Assembly: GCA_000151295.1 (NCBI GenBank)
Contig: GG745335.1
Location: 1,040,838 to 1,059,937, forward strand
Source: Allomyces macrogynus ATCC 38327
Lineage: Eukaryota > Blastocladiomycota > Blastocladiomycetes > Blastocladiales > Blastocladiaceae
Length of the DNA: 19,100 nt
Direction: 5' to 3'
Below, piece by piece: positions 8,879-18,332 of the stretch; position 1 is the first letter of the stretch, and the number at the start of each line of letters is the position of its first letter. A model generated the notes under the pieces. That model searched no databases and had not been told where the DNA came from. It was given only the letters and a program-made list of their open reading frames with translations. Made by a program: the position numbers and the translations under genes.

Positions 8879-9455
8879 TTACTTCTTCTTCGACACACCG
8901 ACCGTGCGGCCACGACGGCCCGTCGTCTTGGTGTGCTGACCGCGGACGCGGACACCCCAGTGGTGACGGAGACCGCGGTGCGCGCGGATCTTCTTGAGAC
9001 GCTCGAGGTCCTCACGCAGCGTGTTGTCGACAGCGTTCGACACGTTCTGCGTGTACTCACCCGTGCGGATGTCCTTCTGACGGTTGAGGAACCACTTGGG
9101 GATCTTGAACTGCAGCGGGTTCTGGATGATCGTCACAATGCGCTCGAGCTCCTCGGGCGTGAGCTGACCGGCGCTAGATAAATTTGGAATAGCGTCAGTC
9201 CACCATCCCAATGCCAAAAGTCAACGAATTTGGAACAGCCAAATCGGCGCCAAAAATCGCATCGAAGGCAAAAATGAGCAAAACGCACCGCTTGTTGAGG
9301 TCGACCTCGGCCTTCTTGCAGACAAGGTTGGCGTAACGGCGACCAACACCCTTGATGGCGGTCAAGGCGTACATGATCTTATCCTTGCCCTCCAAGTTGG
9401 TGTTGAGGACACGCAGGATGAACGAGAACTGGCCCTTCTCAGAGACGACGAGCGA
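8879..9455 (-). CDS. RPS18: Cytosolic small-subunit ribosomal protein uS13 (RPS18); start exon not placed
   Basis: This is a component of the 40S head that contacts tRNA and the large subunit (intersubunit bridge). Exon 9455-9289 reads [20 protein letters not shown] and on through [20 protein letters not shown] to DLNKR. A 115-nt intron (GTGCGT...CTAG, 9174-9288, phase 2) follows, then exon 9173-8879 reads [13 protein letters not shown] through [20 protein letters not shown] and [20 protein letters not shown] to TAA at 8879-8881. Match to the family is near-complete; these two exons give 153 residues, so 154 with Met if the first exon is just the start codon. The exon at 9455 begins exactly with Ser codon TCG after an acceptor (TTCCAG), so the initiator ATG, perhaps alone, must be in an upstream exon. 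The ATG at about 9980 followed by GTTCGT is one candidate, but its donor is weak. The gene shares an upstream region with the divergent gene at 10422. Confidence 0.95.
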
Positions 9456-10421
9456 CTGGAATCACCGCGCAAAACGGTTGCAAAAACGACGAGCGGATGG
9501 GACGAGCATCACGAGCCGCGTAGAAGCCGAGTTTTTCGAGTTTTGCGGGGAACAGGCGCCGTTGACGAGACGAGTGCGAGAACAGCGATTCGAGAGCATG
9601 ACAGCCGGAAAAAACGCCAAGTCGGCGAGTCGACGAAAAACCGTCAAAAACGGTCGAATCGAGCGCGCAAAACAGCGAACCGAGCAGCAAAACGTCGACG
9701 GCGCAGGGCAGCATGGTGCAGCGCGGGGCAGGGGGTCGTGGTGGGGAGATATACGAGCGGAGTGACCGTTAGCCACGCTGGTCCATCCGTTGGATTTTGG
9801 CCGACTTGACCGCCGCTGACCGCCACGACGAGCCGTCTGCTCGCGAGTACTCGCGCAATCGTTCAGCGAGCATCGTGCGGGGTCGATTTTCGGGCAGCAA
9901 ATGAGGTCATTCCGGCGGTCGTTACGGCGGTCGTCATGGCGGTTTCGGCGGCGTGCGGTTGAGTTGAGGCTCGACGAACCATTTTGGAAGATGACCGATG
10001 ACAGAGAGGGGGACCACTTCAGAACAGGGCCAGCCAACTCGGCGGAAACGCTGGGGTGATTAGCGCACGTGTCAGTGATGTGGCAGTCGAGGCTCGTGGT
10101 AACATCCTGGCTGCTGATCACTCGGCACTTGACACTTGCGCAACTTCACGAATCTCGCGCTCGCATCGCGACGACATGCCTCCCTTGTACTTGCCGTGAA
10201 GCTCGTAATAATCAGCACCGCCGCAATGGACGACTGCTGAAGGCGCTCGGAGCTGAAAAGGGCCAGTCTGGCCCTGCTCTCGCTCCTCCACCTGGTCGCC
10301 TCGTTTCACCAAGCTCGCCAGCGAGACGGACAACCCCTCTTACTCTGTCGTCGCAACGAGCTTCCGTGAACCAACGTTCTCCCCCGTGCCACGCTCGTCT
10401 CGCTCGTTTTGCTCGCCAACC
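9456..10421. promoter_or_regulatory. First intron/promoter of RPS18 and divergent promoter region
   Basis: About 970 bases between the second RPS18 exon (-) and the ATG at 10422 (+). It must contain the RPS18 start exon, the rest of its first intron (T-rich in the RPS18 sense, about 9460-9700), and promoters for both genes. A cluster of GGCGGT/ACCGCC motifs lies at 9809-9952. No independent gene is supported. Confidence 0.5.
9809..9952. promoter_or_regulatory. Cluster of GGCGGT motifs upstream of RPS18
   Basis: GGCGGT occurs at 9914, 9926 and 9938, spaced exactly 12 bp, with a related GGCGGC at 9947. The reverse form ACCGCC occurs at 9809 and 9819, 10 bp apart. The regular spacing and proximity to a ribosomal-protein gene suggest binding sites for a transcription factor; which factor is unknown. 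Confidence 0.4.
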
Positions 10422-11636
10422 ATGACCGTTGGCCACCCCAACTACATTGGTCCCAGCGCCGGCCCGGCGAACAACTGGACCTGTGCCGAGCCCGTCGACT
10501 ACCTGTACTCGATGCCCATCCAAGGCCCGCCGCCGCCCGAGCGGCAGCGATACTTTGCAATTCGCGTCGTGTCTGGCGAGCTGACCAATGTCGACGAGTA
10601 CTTGGAGTACTTGGCCAATCGCTGTCCTTCCTTGGACGAGAACAGCAGTCTTGCCGATGGGGACGACGCCATGGACGGCGACTGGACCGCGATTCCGAAC
10701 CCAAGTCTGGACGACGTCGACCTGATTGAAGAATACGCTCTCGAAAAGGTCTCGACCGCACGTATCGTGCCCAGCGTGCTGCAGCCCATCATCTCAGCGT
10801 GGGCTGCTCCCAACGACGACGTTGCACGCGCGGCCGAAGACGAAGTCGACACGCTCGCGTTCCGGCAACGCGCACCGCACTCGCCCAACCCGGACGTCGA
10901 CACGTTCCCAGAACACGAGGAACTGCTCGCCCCCAGCGACCGGCTGGCACCGCACCACGACCCGTCCTTGGACCCCATGGACGTCGTGGACCCGCTGGAC
11001 AACGACCTGCTGACTGCCGACACCGCCGCGGCCATGCTCGACCGGCTCAACCAAGTCCTCGATCAACTGCGTTCGCAACGCGCGGCGCTCCTCGACGCAG
11101 CCACCTCGCTCCCTCCCTCGAGTCCATCACACACGCCGCAGTTCGGCCCCGTGCGGGACCCGCTGCGCACGCCGTCGTGATTGCCTCAAGTGGATGCGAT
11201 TGCGCCCGCCGAGGAACCGCCCACGTTCGCGCTCGACGGCGATGAGTAAGAGCCAGAGGGCGATGGCGACCTGGTTGGGCCGCGGTGGTATCACCCGACA
11301 CGCCGCCCTCCACCACTTATCATGGGCGGGATGCGCCCGCGTACGGCCGCCATGGTGGGGCTGGCGCTGTCGGCCACAATGGATGCGGACCGGCTGGAAG
11401 TCCGACCGCCCCTGCAGCAGCGTCGCGCGTTACTCGCGTTGTCGCCGACGCACACGGTGGAGATGGGTCGGTGGCGCGAACCGCGCGCGCTCGCGGAGAT
11501 TGTGCGCGAGGATCCAGCCGCGGCGCAAGTGGGATGGGAGGAGATTGTCGAGGCGGCGTGTGCGGCAGGGGTGCCCGTGCTTGAGCCATTTGGGACAGTG
11601 CACGATGATGCGTTCATGGACGGGCCTCAGCGCTGA
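10422..11636 (+). CDS. Unidentified acidic protein; frame broken by two stops or an intron
   Basis: ATG at 10422 has a good context (caaccATGa). The first 252 codons read as real protein: an aromatic/Pro N-terminus (MTVGHPNYIGPSAGPANNW), an acidic middle rich in Asp, Glu and Pro, and a short leucine heptad-like helix (AAMLDRLNQVLDQLRSQRA, about residues 206-224). TGA follows at 11178-11180. The same frame then continues with VDAIAPAEEPPTFALDGDE, a TAA at 11247-11249, and about 128 more plausible codons ending WEEIVEAACAAGVPVLEPFG... with TGA at 11634-11636. A 102-nt intron at 11151-11252 (GTGCGG...GAG, phase 0) would remove both stops and give about 370 aa, but GAG is a poor acceptor. Alternatives are a shorter protein ending at 11178 or two nonsense mutations. 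No known domain is recognised. Confidence 0.6.
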
Positions 11637-12718
11637 GTGTCTGAGCGCGGGGCGGTTTTGGTGTCGCGCCTTTGCTTGATTGACGGCCAACGATTGCTTA
11701 TTCGTGTGCACAATTTTGAGATGTCGGGATTTTGGGATGTTGGAAATGAACAATGGTGGACCTTGACCTGATCTGCGCACTTGTGTCCATTGCCCACCCA
11801 TGGCTCACAAGTGGGATCGACTCCAACCAGGGAGAACCTGGCGACTGGGCAAGATTGTCGTGGTCATTATCCTTGTCGCCAGCCAGATGTCATTGGTGAA
11901 AAGTGGAAAGTCGAGGTGTATTAACATATGAGTTAAGATGGCCCAAAATTGTGGTCTGGATGGGTGGAAAAACACAAAGGCATATCCTGAAACGATGGGG
12001 AGGGGGATGGGGACAGGGGTTATGACAAACACCAACCAAGATGCATACACACTCAATCACATGCCAAAACTCGTACTCACCAGCCACACACTGGCCACAG
12101 TTGGTCACTCACCTTGCCACATTACACCCACAACTCATGTAGGCTGTGGTTAGCATCACCTCAAGCTCAAGCATGTGCATGACCAAGACACACAGCTTGA
12201 TCAGTGTCGACTTGACCTGCTGACACTGCCATGAACACAGCAATGACAGCATGAAACAACACAGTTGCAGCATTTCAAATTGAGTTGCTTGCATTGGTTT
12301 CCTGTTCAGTTTCTCTGCACATTGCATCACCCAAGTCCATTGCCATCTCAAGAAAATTGAAGAGAAGAGTAGAAGGTTCAGCTTTTACAAACACAAAAAC
12401 GAGCAAAAGCATGTTGACAATTTAATCAAGACAACAGACCTTGGCAAGCAGTGACTGTGTCAAGAACTGGTTGATGCAGTCCTTGATGTGCCAACTGTTT
12501 GGTCACCACAGCACAGGCACATGTGTGATGATGTGTGATGACAGCATTCTTGCAGCATTGACTGGGACACAAACTGCAACACAGCATCGTGGTAGGACTT
12601 GCCACCAGGGTCAAATGGTCACTTAAGTATGTCACAACCAGTGCAGTTCATGTTCCCCTCAGCAAATGTCATTTGTGGCCTTGGTCGACTTATTGATGTG
12701 AGCAACAAGTGGAGGGCA

Positions 12719-12735
12719 GGGGGGGGGGGGGGGGG
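12719..12735. repeat. G17 homopolymer
   Basis: Seventeen consecutive G residues inside the CpG-depleted region. Such a run contains no CpG and would escape CpG-directed decay. Confidence 0.9.
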
Positions 12736-12954
12736 ACAACATGTCATGCAGTGTACTGGTCAGTTGCCAGTTTTGGTCCAAGTCACATGTGCAGGTGCTT
12801 GCAACTTACAGCTGAGCAACTTGACGTGCTCATTTCTCACTGCCTTCACCACTACAGTGGAATGGCATGCATGTGTGAATGAGTGTGGCCCAATGATGCA
12901 TGTCCTGCTCACCAAGATGCCCCTGTTCTCTTCAATTGCATGTGTATCATCTAA

Positions 12955-13379
12955 TCACTGTGTGCTGGCGCACCACTTTTGACTCTTTAAAGCATGCCAC
13001 ATCATCATTGGTTCCGTATTTTGGTTGATTTGCTTCATAGCATCACTCACTATTTGCTGTGCTTGCAGCACCTGGTTGCCACGTTTGCCCATGCCATGTG
13101 CTTTTGGTCCCCATTTCTGATGGATCACATCTTGTTTCAATCTTTGCTGTGTGCACCTTTTTCTTTTTCCTCCTCACAGGTGCAGTCTTTTTGATCACAT
13201 GGCCATTGGATTGTGTTGCCATGTTCTCTCTCAAGGATCATGATCCTGTCAGTGGCATCTGCTTCTTGATGGCCACTGCAGCAAGTTTGCATCCATTCCA
13301 GTCTTTCATGACCAGGTTGCACCTCAGACTGATACGTGGCAGCAATCTGTGGCACGTTTGCTGACACCCCATGTCTCAA
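12955..13379 (-). pseudogene. Possible decayed coding remnant, minus strand
   Basis: Within the CpG-depleted region the minus strand has two successive frames with protein-like composition: about 13379-13137 (...YQSEVQPGHERLEWMQT..., then IQWPCDQKDC) and about 13140-12955 (...LKQDVIHQKWGPKAHGMGKR...). They could be joined through a short intron between about 13150 and 13180 (CT|GTGAGG ... CACACAG). Excess Gln, Met, His and Lys and lack of Arg fit C-to-T decay of Arg codons. I do not recognise the family; the frames start without convincing ATGs. Confidence 0.3.
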
Positions 13380-13767
13380 TCCACATTAGTATAGGACCAG
13401 AAGTGTAAAGGCACATGTCAAACTGCAATGTGGCATGAAACGGAGAAACGGAGCGCCAGGCGAGGCGCGCCAGGCGGTTTGGTTATGTGGAGGTGAGCAA
13501 GAAGGGTGTTCAGGAAGATAGGAACCCAGAAGAGGAAATGGTTGGCGCTTGCAGATGGAGTGCTGACCGATCAAGTCTGTGGTGTGGGACCTGGTGCGAG
13601 ACGTGACCTGAGAGCTGTGAGCGCCATGGCGCAACAAACCAACCAGCCCAACGCGTCTTCACACTCTTCCTGCACCACAGTAATGCAATCTCTTCATCAA
13701 CCCAACGACCACAATTTCAAGTCCCTTCCAGCACCAACCGCACCAGCAACTGACCCCGCCACCCACC

Positions 13768-14103
13768 ATGGACCAGTTCCTACTCGGCCCACCCATGTGC
13801 GGCCCAGACCTCAATGCGCTCCTCGCCGTCCTGGTCGCCTCACCGCGCTCCCGTCCATCCACACCATTGCACTGTTGTTGTGACCTCCAAGTCCCCATTC
13901 TCCTTACTTGCGCAAACCGCCACACAACACCTGGCGCCACTCGCCTCCAATGCACTCTTCAATCTCCTGGCCTGCACATGCGGCGCACCGCCACGGCCCT
14001 CCTGGCCAAATGCGGGCGCCAACTCGCATGGGTCGTGTGGCAATCCTATGCCCTTATCACTGCCAAGTGTGGCGTGTTGGTGGCGATGCACTTGAATGCA
14101 TGA
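13768..14103 (+). CDS. Small hypothetical ORF
   Basis: An ATG in good context (caccATGG) begins a 111-codon frame whose first 30 residues look coding (MDQFLLGPPMCGPDLNALLA, then VLVASPR). After about codon 35 a different plus frame (…LASNALFNLLACTCGAPPRP…) looks equally protein-like, suggesting an intron, an indel, or chance. There is no recognised domain. It sits just outside the CpG-depleted island, and CpG content is intermediate. The preceding 330 bases (13436-13767) hold no better candidate. Confidence 0.28.
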   Translation: MDQFLLGPPMCGPDLNALLAVLVASPRSRPSTPLHCCCDLQVPILLTCANRHTTPGATRLQCTLQSPGLHMRRTATALLAKCGRQLAWVVWQSYALITAKCGVLVAMHLNA

Positions 14104-14642
14104 ATCGTAAATGATCACAATTCGAGTTTGCTGACACTGATCACGACTGGAAGCAGAGAAAAGTAAGAATAAACAGCTGCATCAATTTCATTGTATGGTA
14201 CAAACCTAATGGTGCACTGCAGTGTGCTGGCCTGAGACGAACTGCAGCCAATCATGCAGCCAACGCCCCATAATTACAAACCTGACGGTGCGCCAAGTCG
14301 TGGCCAGCCGCCGCCAATCACTCCGGCACGGCACATGGGTTTCGAAAGAGGAATGAAAGTGGGGAATCGCGAAGAGAGCAAGGGCATGGAGACCCGTAGA
14401 GAAATGGATATCAATAACAAAAGCAGCAGCGGGAATTGAGAGAGGTGCGAGACAGGAGCGCACTGCAGTTTTGAGCGTGGCGCGCCTCGCACTCGATCTA
14501 TGCTTGTCGCCGTTGTCGCCCTTTCACCACGCTCTCTTCCTTCTCCAACTCGCGCTTGCCAACGCGGCCAACGCCCGCTCTTTCAGCAGCTGCGACTTGC
14601 TGCACTCTGCTCCCGCACCCGACCAGCACGCGCACCAGCACC
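14104..14642 (+). promoter_or_regulatory. Upstream region of the LAMTOR2 gene with two CCAATCA boxes
   Basis: About 540 bases ahead of the ATG at 14643. Identical CCAATCA motifs lie at 14248-14254 and 14314-14320, 66 bp apart and in the same orientation; CCAAT boxes are bound by the HAP/NF-Y complex in fungi. A 17-bp direct repeat (15 of 17 identical) lies at 14199-14215 and 14275-14291 (tacaaacct..ggtgc). Pyrimidine-rich DNA precedes the ATG. No gene is seen. Confidence 0.4.
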
Positions 14643-15329
14643 ATGCTCAAGCCCAAGGCGCTCGGCCAAGTCCTCGCGAGCGTGTGCTCGGGCGGCGTTC
14701 ATACAGCGCTGTACGATCGACCTCTCCACAACGATGATCAGTCGCAACGAGTGGCCAACATGGTCGTCGAATAATGGCTCGTGGCTCGTGACGACGGCGC
14801 GCCCAATTGACGGTGGTGGTCGTTGTCGGTTGCCACCACCCTCCCTGTCAAGGACCACGCACCCGATACCCGCCATCGCGAACCGCACGCCCAACGACAC
14901 GCCACGTCCCAACCATCTCGTCCGCAAGCTCACGGGCAACCTTCCCCACCGTCTTCCGCTCGTATAGCGTCATGAACATGGAGGGCGGCCTGCTGGCCTT
15001 TTCCGGCCCGTCCGAGCGCGACGCCGTCCTGCACGCGGCCATGGCCACGAATGCCTGGACCGTCTACGAGAAGAACGGCACGCCCATGCGGTCGATTTTG
15101 GTCGAGATTGAGGTACTATCGCGCCTCGCCTTGCTTCTCCACTGGAGCAATCACGTCCAACTGATTCATGTACTGTTCGTAGAGCGGCGCGGTGCTGACC
15201 GTGCGTGTGACGCCGTCGCTCGCGCTGTGCCTGATCTCTGACGAGTCGATTGAGCTCGGCATTCTCAGGCAGAAGGGGTTCACGCTCGCGGCCTACCTCG
15301 AGGCCCCGCTCAAGCAAATCCAGGCGTAG
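14643..15329 (+). CDS. LAMTOR2: Ragulator subunit LAMTOR2 (p14/ROBLD3), roadblock/LC7 protein
   Basis: LAMTOR2 is a roadblock-fold subunit of Ragulator, which tethers Rag GTPases to the lysosome/vacuole for amino-acid signalling to TORC1. Three exons are inferred: 14643-14710, 14968-15112 and 15183-15329 (TAG at 15327). Introns are 257 nt (GTACGA...TATAG, phase 2) and 70 nt (GTACTA...CGTAG, phase 0). The 119-residue product compares with 125 in human. It begins MLKPKALGQVLASVCSGGVH, very close to the human start MLRPKALTQVL...GGV. Next come MEGGLLAFSG, then AAMATNAWTVYEKNG (human AAIASNIWAAYDRNG), and it ends YLEAPLKQIQA (human YLEEPLTQV). The start is fixed by this N-terminal match and by its caccATG context. 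Intron 1 is the longest clear coding intron here. The first 68 bases alone would give a short false ORF running into the intron. Confidence 0.92.
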
Positions 15330-15732
15330 TTACTGTTCATGTTGTTTTCTTGCGTAGAGTGCCGTTTTTGTTTTCTCAGTTTTGTGTTTTGGAGAGAGAG
15401 GGTGACGAAAAAGATTTGACGTTCGACCACTTTTGCACGATTCGGAGCGAGCGAGAGAGCGAGCGAAAACGCTTGCATTCCAAGTTCAAAATGAACTAGC
15501 AGGAGCGCGGGGGCCAACGATCCGACCGTGCGCGACGAGAATAGCGGGAATCAAAATTGGGAGGGCACGAACCGGGAAGAAGGAAAACAACAAGTAGGCG
15601 CGGGAGGGAGGACATGGCACGAACAGGAGGGTCAATTTTGCATCGGGGACACAGCAAGGCGGATCAAATCACACAAGGAAAAACGAAGACCAAAGAGAAA
15701 CAAGAAGAATGAAAACGGGTGGACAAAGTGGA
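15330..15732. other. Convergent intergenic region
   Basis: About 400 bases between LAMTOR2 (+) and the DnaJ gene (-). The first 80 bases are T-rich, as expected of the LAMTOR2 3' UTR. The rest is purine-rich on the plus strand (pyrimidine-rich in the sense of the minus-strand gene). No gene is seen. Confidence 0.5.
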
Positions 15733-17269
15733 TCACGTCGCAGCGGATGCAGCGGCAGCCGCCGCGGCCGCGGCCGCCTTGACAGGCGACGTGGCCTCGC
15801 CCTTGACATCTTGGTACACTTGGCCAATGATCTTGAGCGCCGTCGCGCGGTTCTTTTGCACCTCTTTAGTGATCGTCTTGTCGCCGAGCACCATGTCGCA
15901 GACGCTACAATTGCAGAGAACAGGCGCGGGTCAGTCAAACAAAGTCGCACGACGCAAACAGTCAAAAAGGCAACGTACTCGCGCAGCACCGACTCGACCT
16001 CGAGCTTGGACCCCTTCCACAACGCCTCGAGCCCACGCGTCGCGGCCGCTTCCTCGAGTTTCGCGCGCTCTTCGGGCGTGAGCTGTCCCTTCTTGTCGGC
16101 CTCGGACAGCTGCGCAAACGACTTTTGCAGCTCAATCGCCGACTTGAACGTAGCGACCGTCTCCGACACAATGTAGCCCTTTTCGACCATCGAGTGCCAG
16201 TACCCGCCGAGCCCAGACAGGTACTGCTTGGCCTTGAGCGAGTACGTGTACCCGATACTGTGCAGCAACTCGATCCCATAGCTCGCATTCTTGAGTTCCT
16301 CGGCCTCCATTTCCATTTTTGCGGTAAACGCCTCGGTCGCAATCTTATCCATGGGCGATTCGGTGAAGATCGACAGCTTGCGAATCAAGTTCTCGGCCAG
16401 CTTCTCGACGCGCGCCTCGCGTGCCTTCATCTTCATGTCGAGCAATTCCGCGTCCTTCTTTTCCTTTTCTTCGGGAGTGGGCGGCGTGGCCGTATCCGCG
16501 TCGGACGCTGACGCCGACATGGCGTCCTTGAAGTCGCGCGCAATCGAGATATCGCCAATAATGTCGACAAACCGGTCGCCGCCAAACTGCTGCCGGAAAA
16601 ATTCCTCGGGGTTCATCATACCGCCTTCAGGCATCGATGACTGCTTGCCGTACTGGTTGTACTTTTTGCGCAAGTCCGGGTCCGAGAGCACCTGGTAGGC
16701 CTCGGAAATTTTCTTGAACTTGTCCTCGGCCTCCGCATTGCCGGGGTTCTTGTCCGGGTGGTACTTCATGGCCATGGCGTAGTAGGCCTTTTTGATGGCG
16801 CCGGCACTGGCCGTCGGGGAGACGCCGAGCTCGTCGTAGTACTCCGTCGAGACGGGCTTTTCATCTGTTCAGAAAGGCATTGCGGTCGTGAGCGGACGGA
16901 CAAGTCTCCAACGACTATCAATCGCGTCAAGATCAGCACCGTACCGGTCCCCGACCCCGTGGGGCCAAAGTTGGGCGTACCCGCGCCCGACGCCGATGCC
17001 GACGCGGGCTTACTCGCGCCCGTCGACCTCGAACCCGCCCCGGACGCGGCATTCGCTCCACGCGCATCGGGCTTGACGGAAATCTGGAAAACCGCCGGAC
17101 AATTCCAGCACTTGACGTTGACCGCCGACCAACCCGCATTCCCCCAGACCCCAATCAAATCCGGGTGCGTCGGTCCCGGCACCTGATACTGGACCTCGGA
17201 CCCACACGCGCTGCACAGGCACTGCGCGTACGGGATCGGTTTGCGCGAGGTAATCGACGGCAGGCTCAT
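15733..17269 (-). CDS. J-domain protein with N-terminal Cys4 ribbon and DnaJ-X region
   Basis: This is an Hsp70 co-chaperone of the Caj1/Djp1-like class. Exons are 17269-16945, 16864-15979 and 15904-15733 (TGA at 15733-15735), joined by introns of 80 nt (GTACGG...ACAG, phase 1) and 74 nt (GTACGT...TGTAG, phase 2). The product is about 460 aa. Residues 14-60 contain C19-x2-C22 and C54-x2-C57 (LCSAC and CWNC), a likely zinc ribbon. The J domain starts near 117 (YYDELGV) and has HPD at 144-146 in [21 protein letters not shown] charged linker with [20 protein letters not shown] leads into the DnaJ-X region, about 270-440, with [17 protein letters not shown] and [20 protein letters not shown]. An Ala-rich tail ends the protein. 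ATG 17269 is the only ATG in the open frame, but an SR-rich in-frame stretch lies just upstream (see findings). Confidence 0.9.
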
Positions 17270-18332
17270 ATTGGGCACGGGCGGAGGCGGCGTGGGCGGT
17301 GGCGCCGGGGTCGATGCGCGCGACTTGGACCGACTGCGCGACCTTGACCTGCGCGCGTTACTGGACGTGTGGCTCGACGACGACGAGGCCGACGAGGCCG
17401 CACTCGACTTGGACGGCGACGACGAGCGCCGGCGGAAGATGTTGGCGAGCGAGGGCGGAATGGTGGCGAGTGGGCGGGTGCGGCGAGCGGGTGCGGACGG
17501 GCAGGCAGGCGGCAGGCAGATGCGGGCGAACGGAGTCGACTGGGGGCGCAGGGGGTGGAGCTGCAGGTGCAGGAGCGAGAGAGCGAGCTGTAGCGGTGCG
17601 TGCGCGTAGATGGCGTGCCGGTGGTCACTCGATCCTGGCACGGGCAGTGGTGGTTCGGGCGCGGTCAAAACGGGACACGCGGCGCTTGGTGCAGTGCGGG
17701 CAGTCGCGCTTGGTGGTGCAGCAAAGCGACGAGGCGGGGCCGCGCAAGTCAATAAATGGTTCGGGTCGGGTCGACGTCGGTTGCGTGTTGGGTGACAGTT
17801 GTGCTGTCAACGGCAAGCGAAGCAATCGCCGGCAGCGCAGGCCGCAGGACGTGGCGGTAGCGGCGTAACACGCGAAACTATGACTTTCGGAGCTGCCAAG
17901 GTCAATCTGCCTCGCGCCGGAAGTGCGAGACAGACCAACGGGCGCGCGGAATGGTCGACACCAACTTCCCACTTTTTCCTGCCGCTCCGTGTGGCGCTCA
18001 GCTGACTTGACACACTCTCGCACATTGTTTGCGGTCATTTGTGATCAAGCAAAAATCATCCCTGCTGCCAACACACAACCATCGGTAGCCGCCGCCAACC
18101 CGATTGCACCAACGACCAACGCTACCGAACGGCACCAACTTGCTGCAATTGACACTCGGCAGCACATTCGACCCCGCGCTCGACTTGTCCACCTGCAACC
18201 GAGCCCCTAATCGCTCACTTTCGGCCTGCGAAACCAACTTTCGCTTTTTCACGACCAACCACCGACCCGACCGTGCTCCTCTGCATCAAAGTCCGCTGAT
18301 TACCCGTCTCTGCAACGTGTCCACCGCTTACC
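17270..18332. promoter_or_regulatory. Divergent promoter region between the J-protein and PAM16 genes
   Basis: About 1.06 kb between two divergent starts. The part next to 17269 (to about 17470) is open in the J-protein frame and SR/Pro-rich, so it may be coding through an extra upstream exon. The rest is presumably 5' UTR and promoter DNA. The 100 bases before 18333 are CCAAC/ACC-rich and look like a leader. No separate gene or RNA is recognised. Confidence 0.45.

Larger units (their letters stand above)
11690..13435. mobile_element. CpG-depleted decayed region, probable relic of a silenced repeat
   Basis: Across roughly 1.7 kb CpG almost vanishes: many 60-base lines contain none or one, whereas flanking lines often contain five or more. 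TpG and CpA are abundant instead. The left edge is gradual after the gene ending at 11636; the right edge is abrupt at about 13440, where the sequence returns to gcgccaggcgaggcgcgcca. This fits C-to-T decay at CpG on both strands, as in repeat-induced point mutation or methylation-driven deamination of a transposon. No intact ORF, terminal repeats or target-site duplication could be identified by eye, so the element type is unknown. Confidence 0.5.

Noticed and set aside
8247..8939. 230-codon plus-strand open frame
   Set aside because: It starts at a non-ATG codon, overlaps the RPS18 3' end antisense, has shadow-like Arg/Ser composition and shows no domain; long open frames are common by chance in this CpG-rich DNA.
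10386..10421. Upstream 12-codon extension of the acidic protein
   Set aside because: It begins at a GTG codon; the ATG at 10422 has a good context.
14711..14774. LAMTOR2 exon 1 continuing to the stop at 14774
   Set aside because: The family match stops exactly at the GTACGA donor and resumes at the acceptor at 14967.
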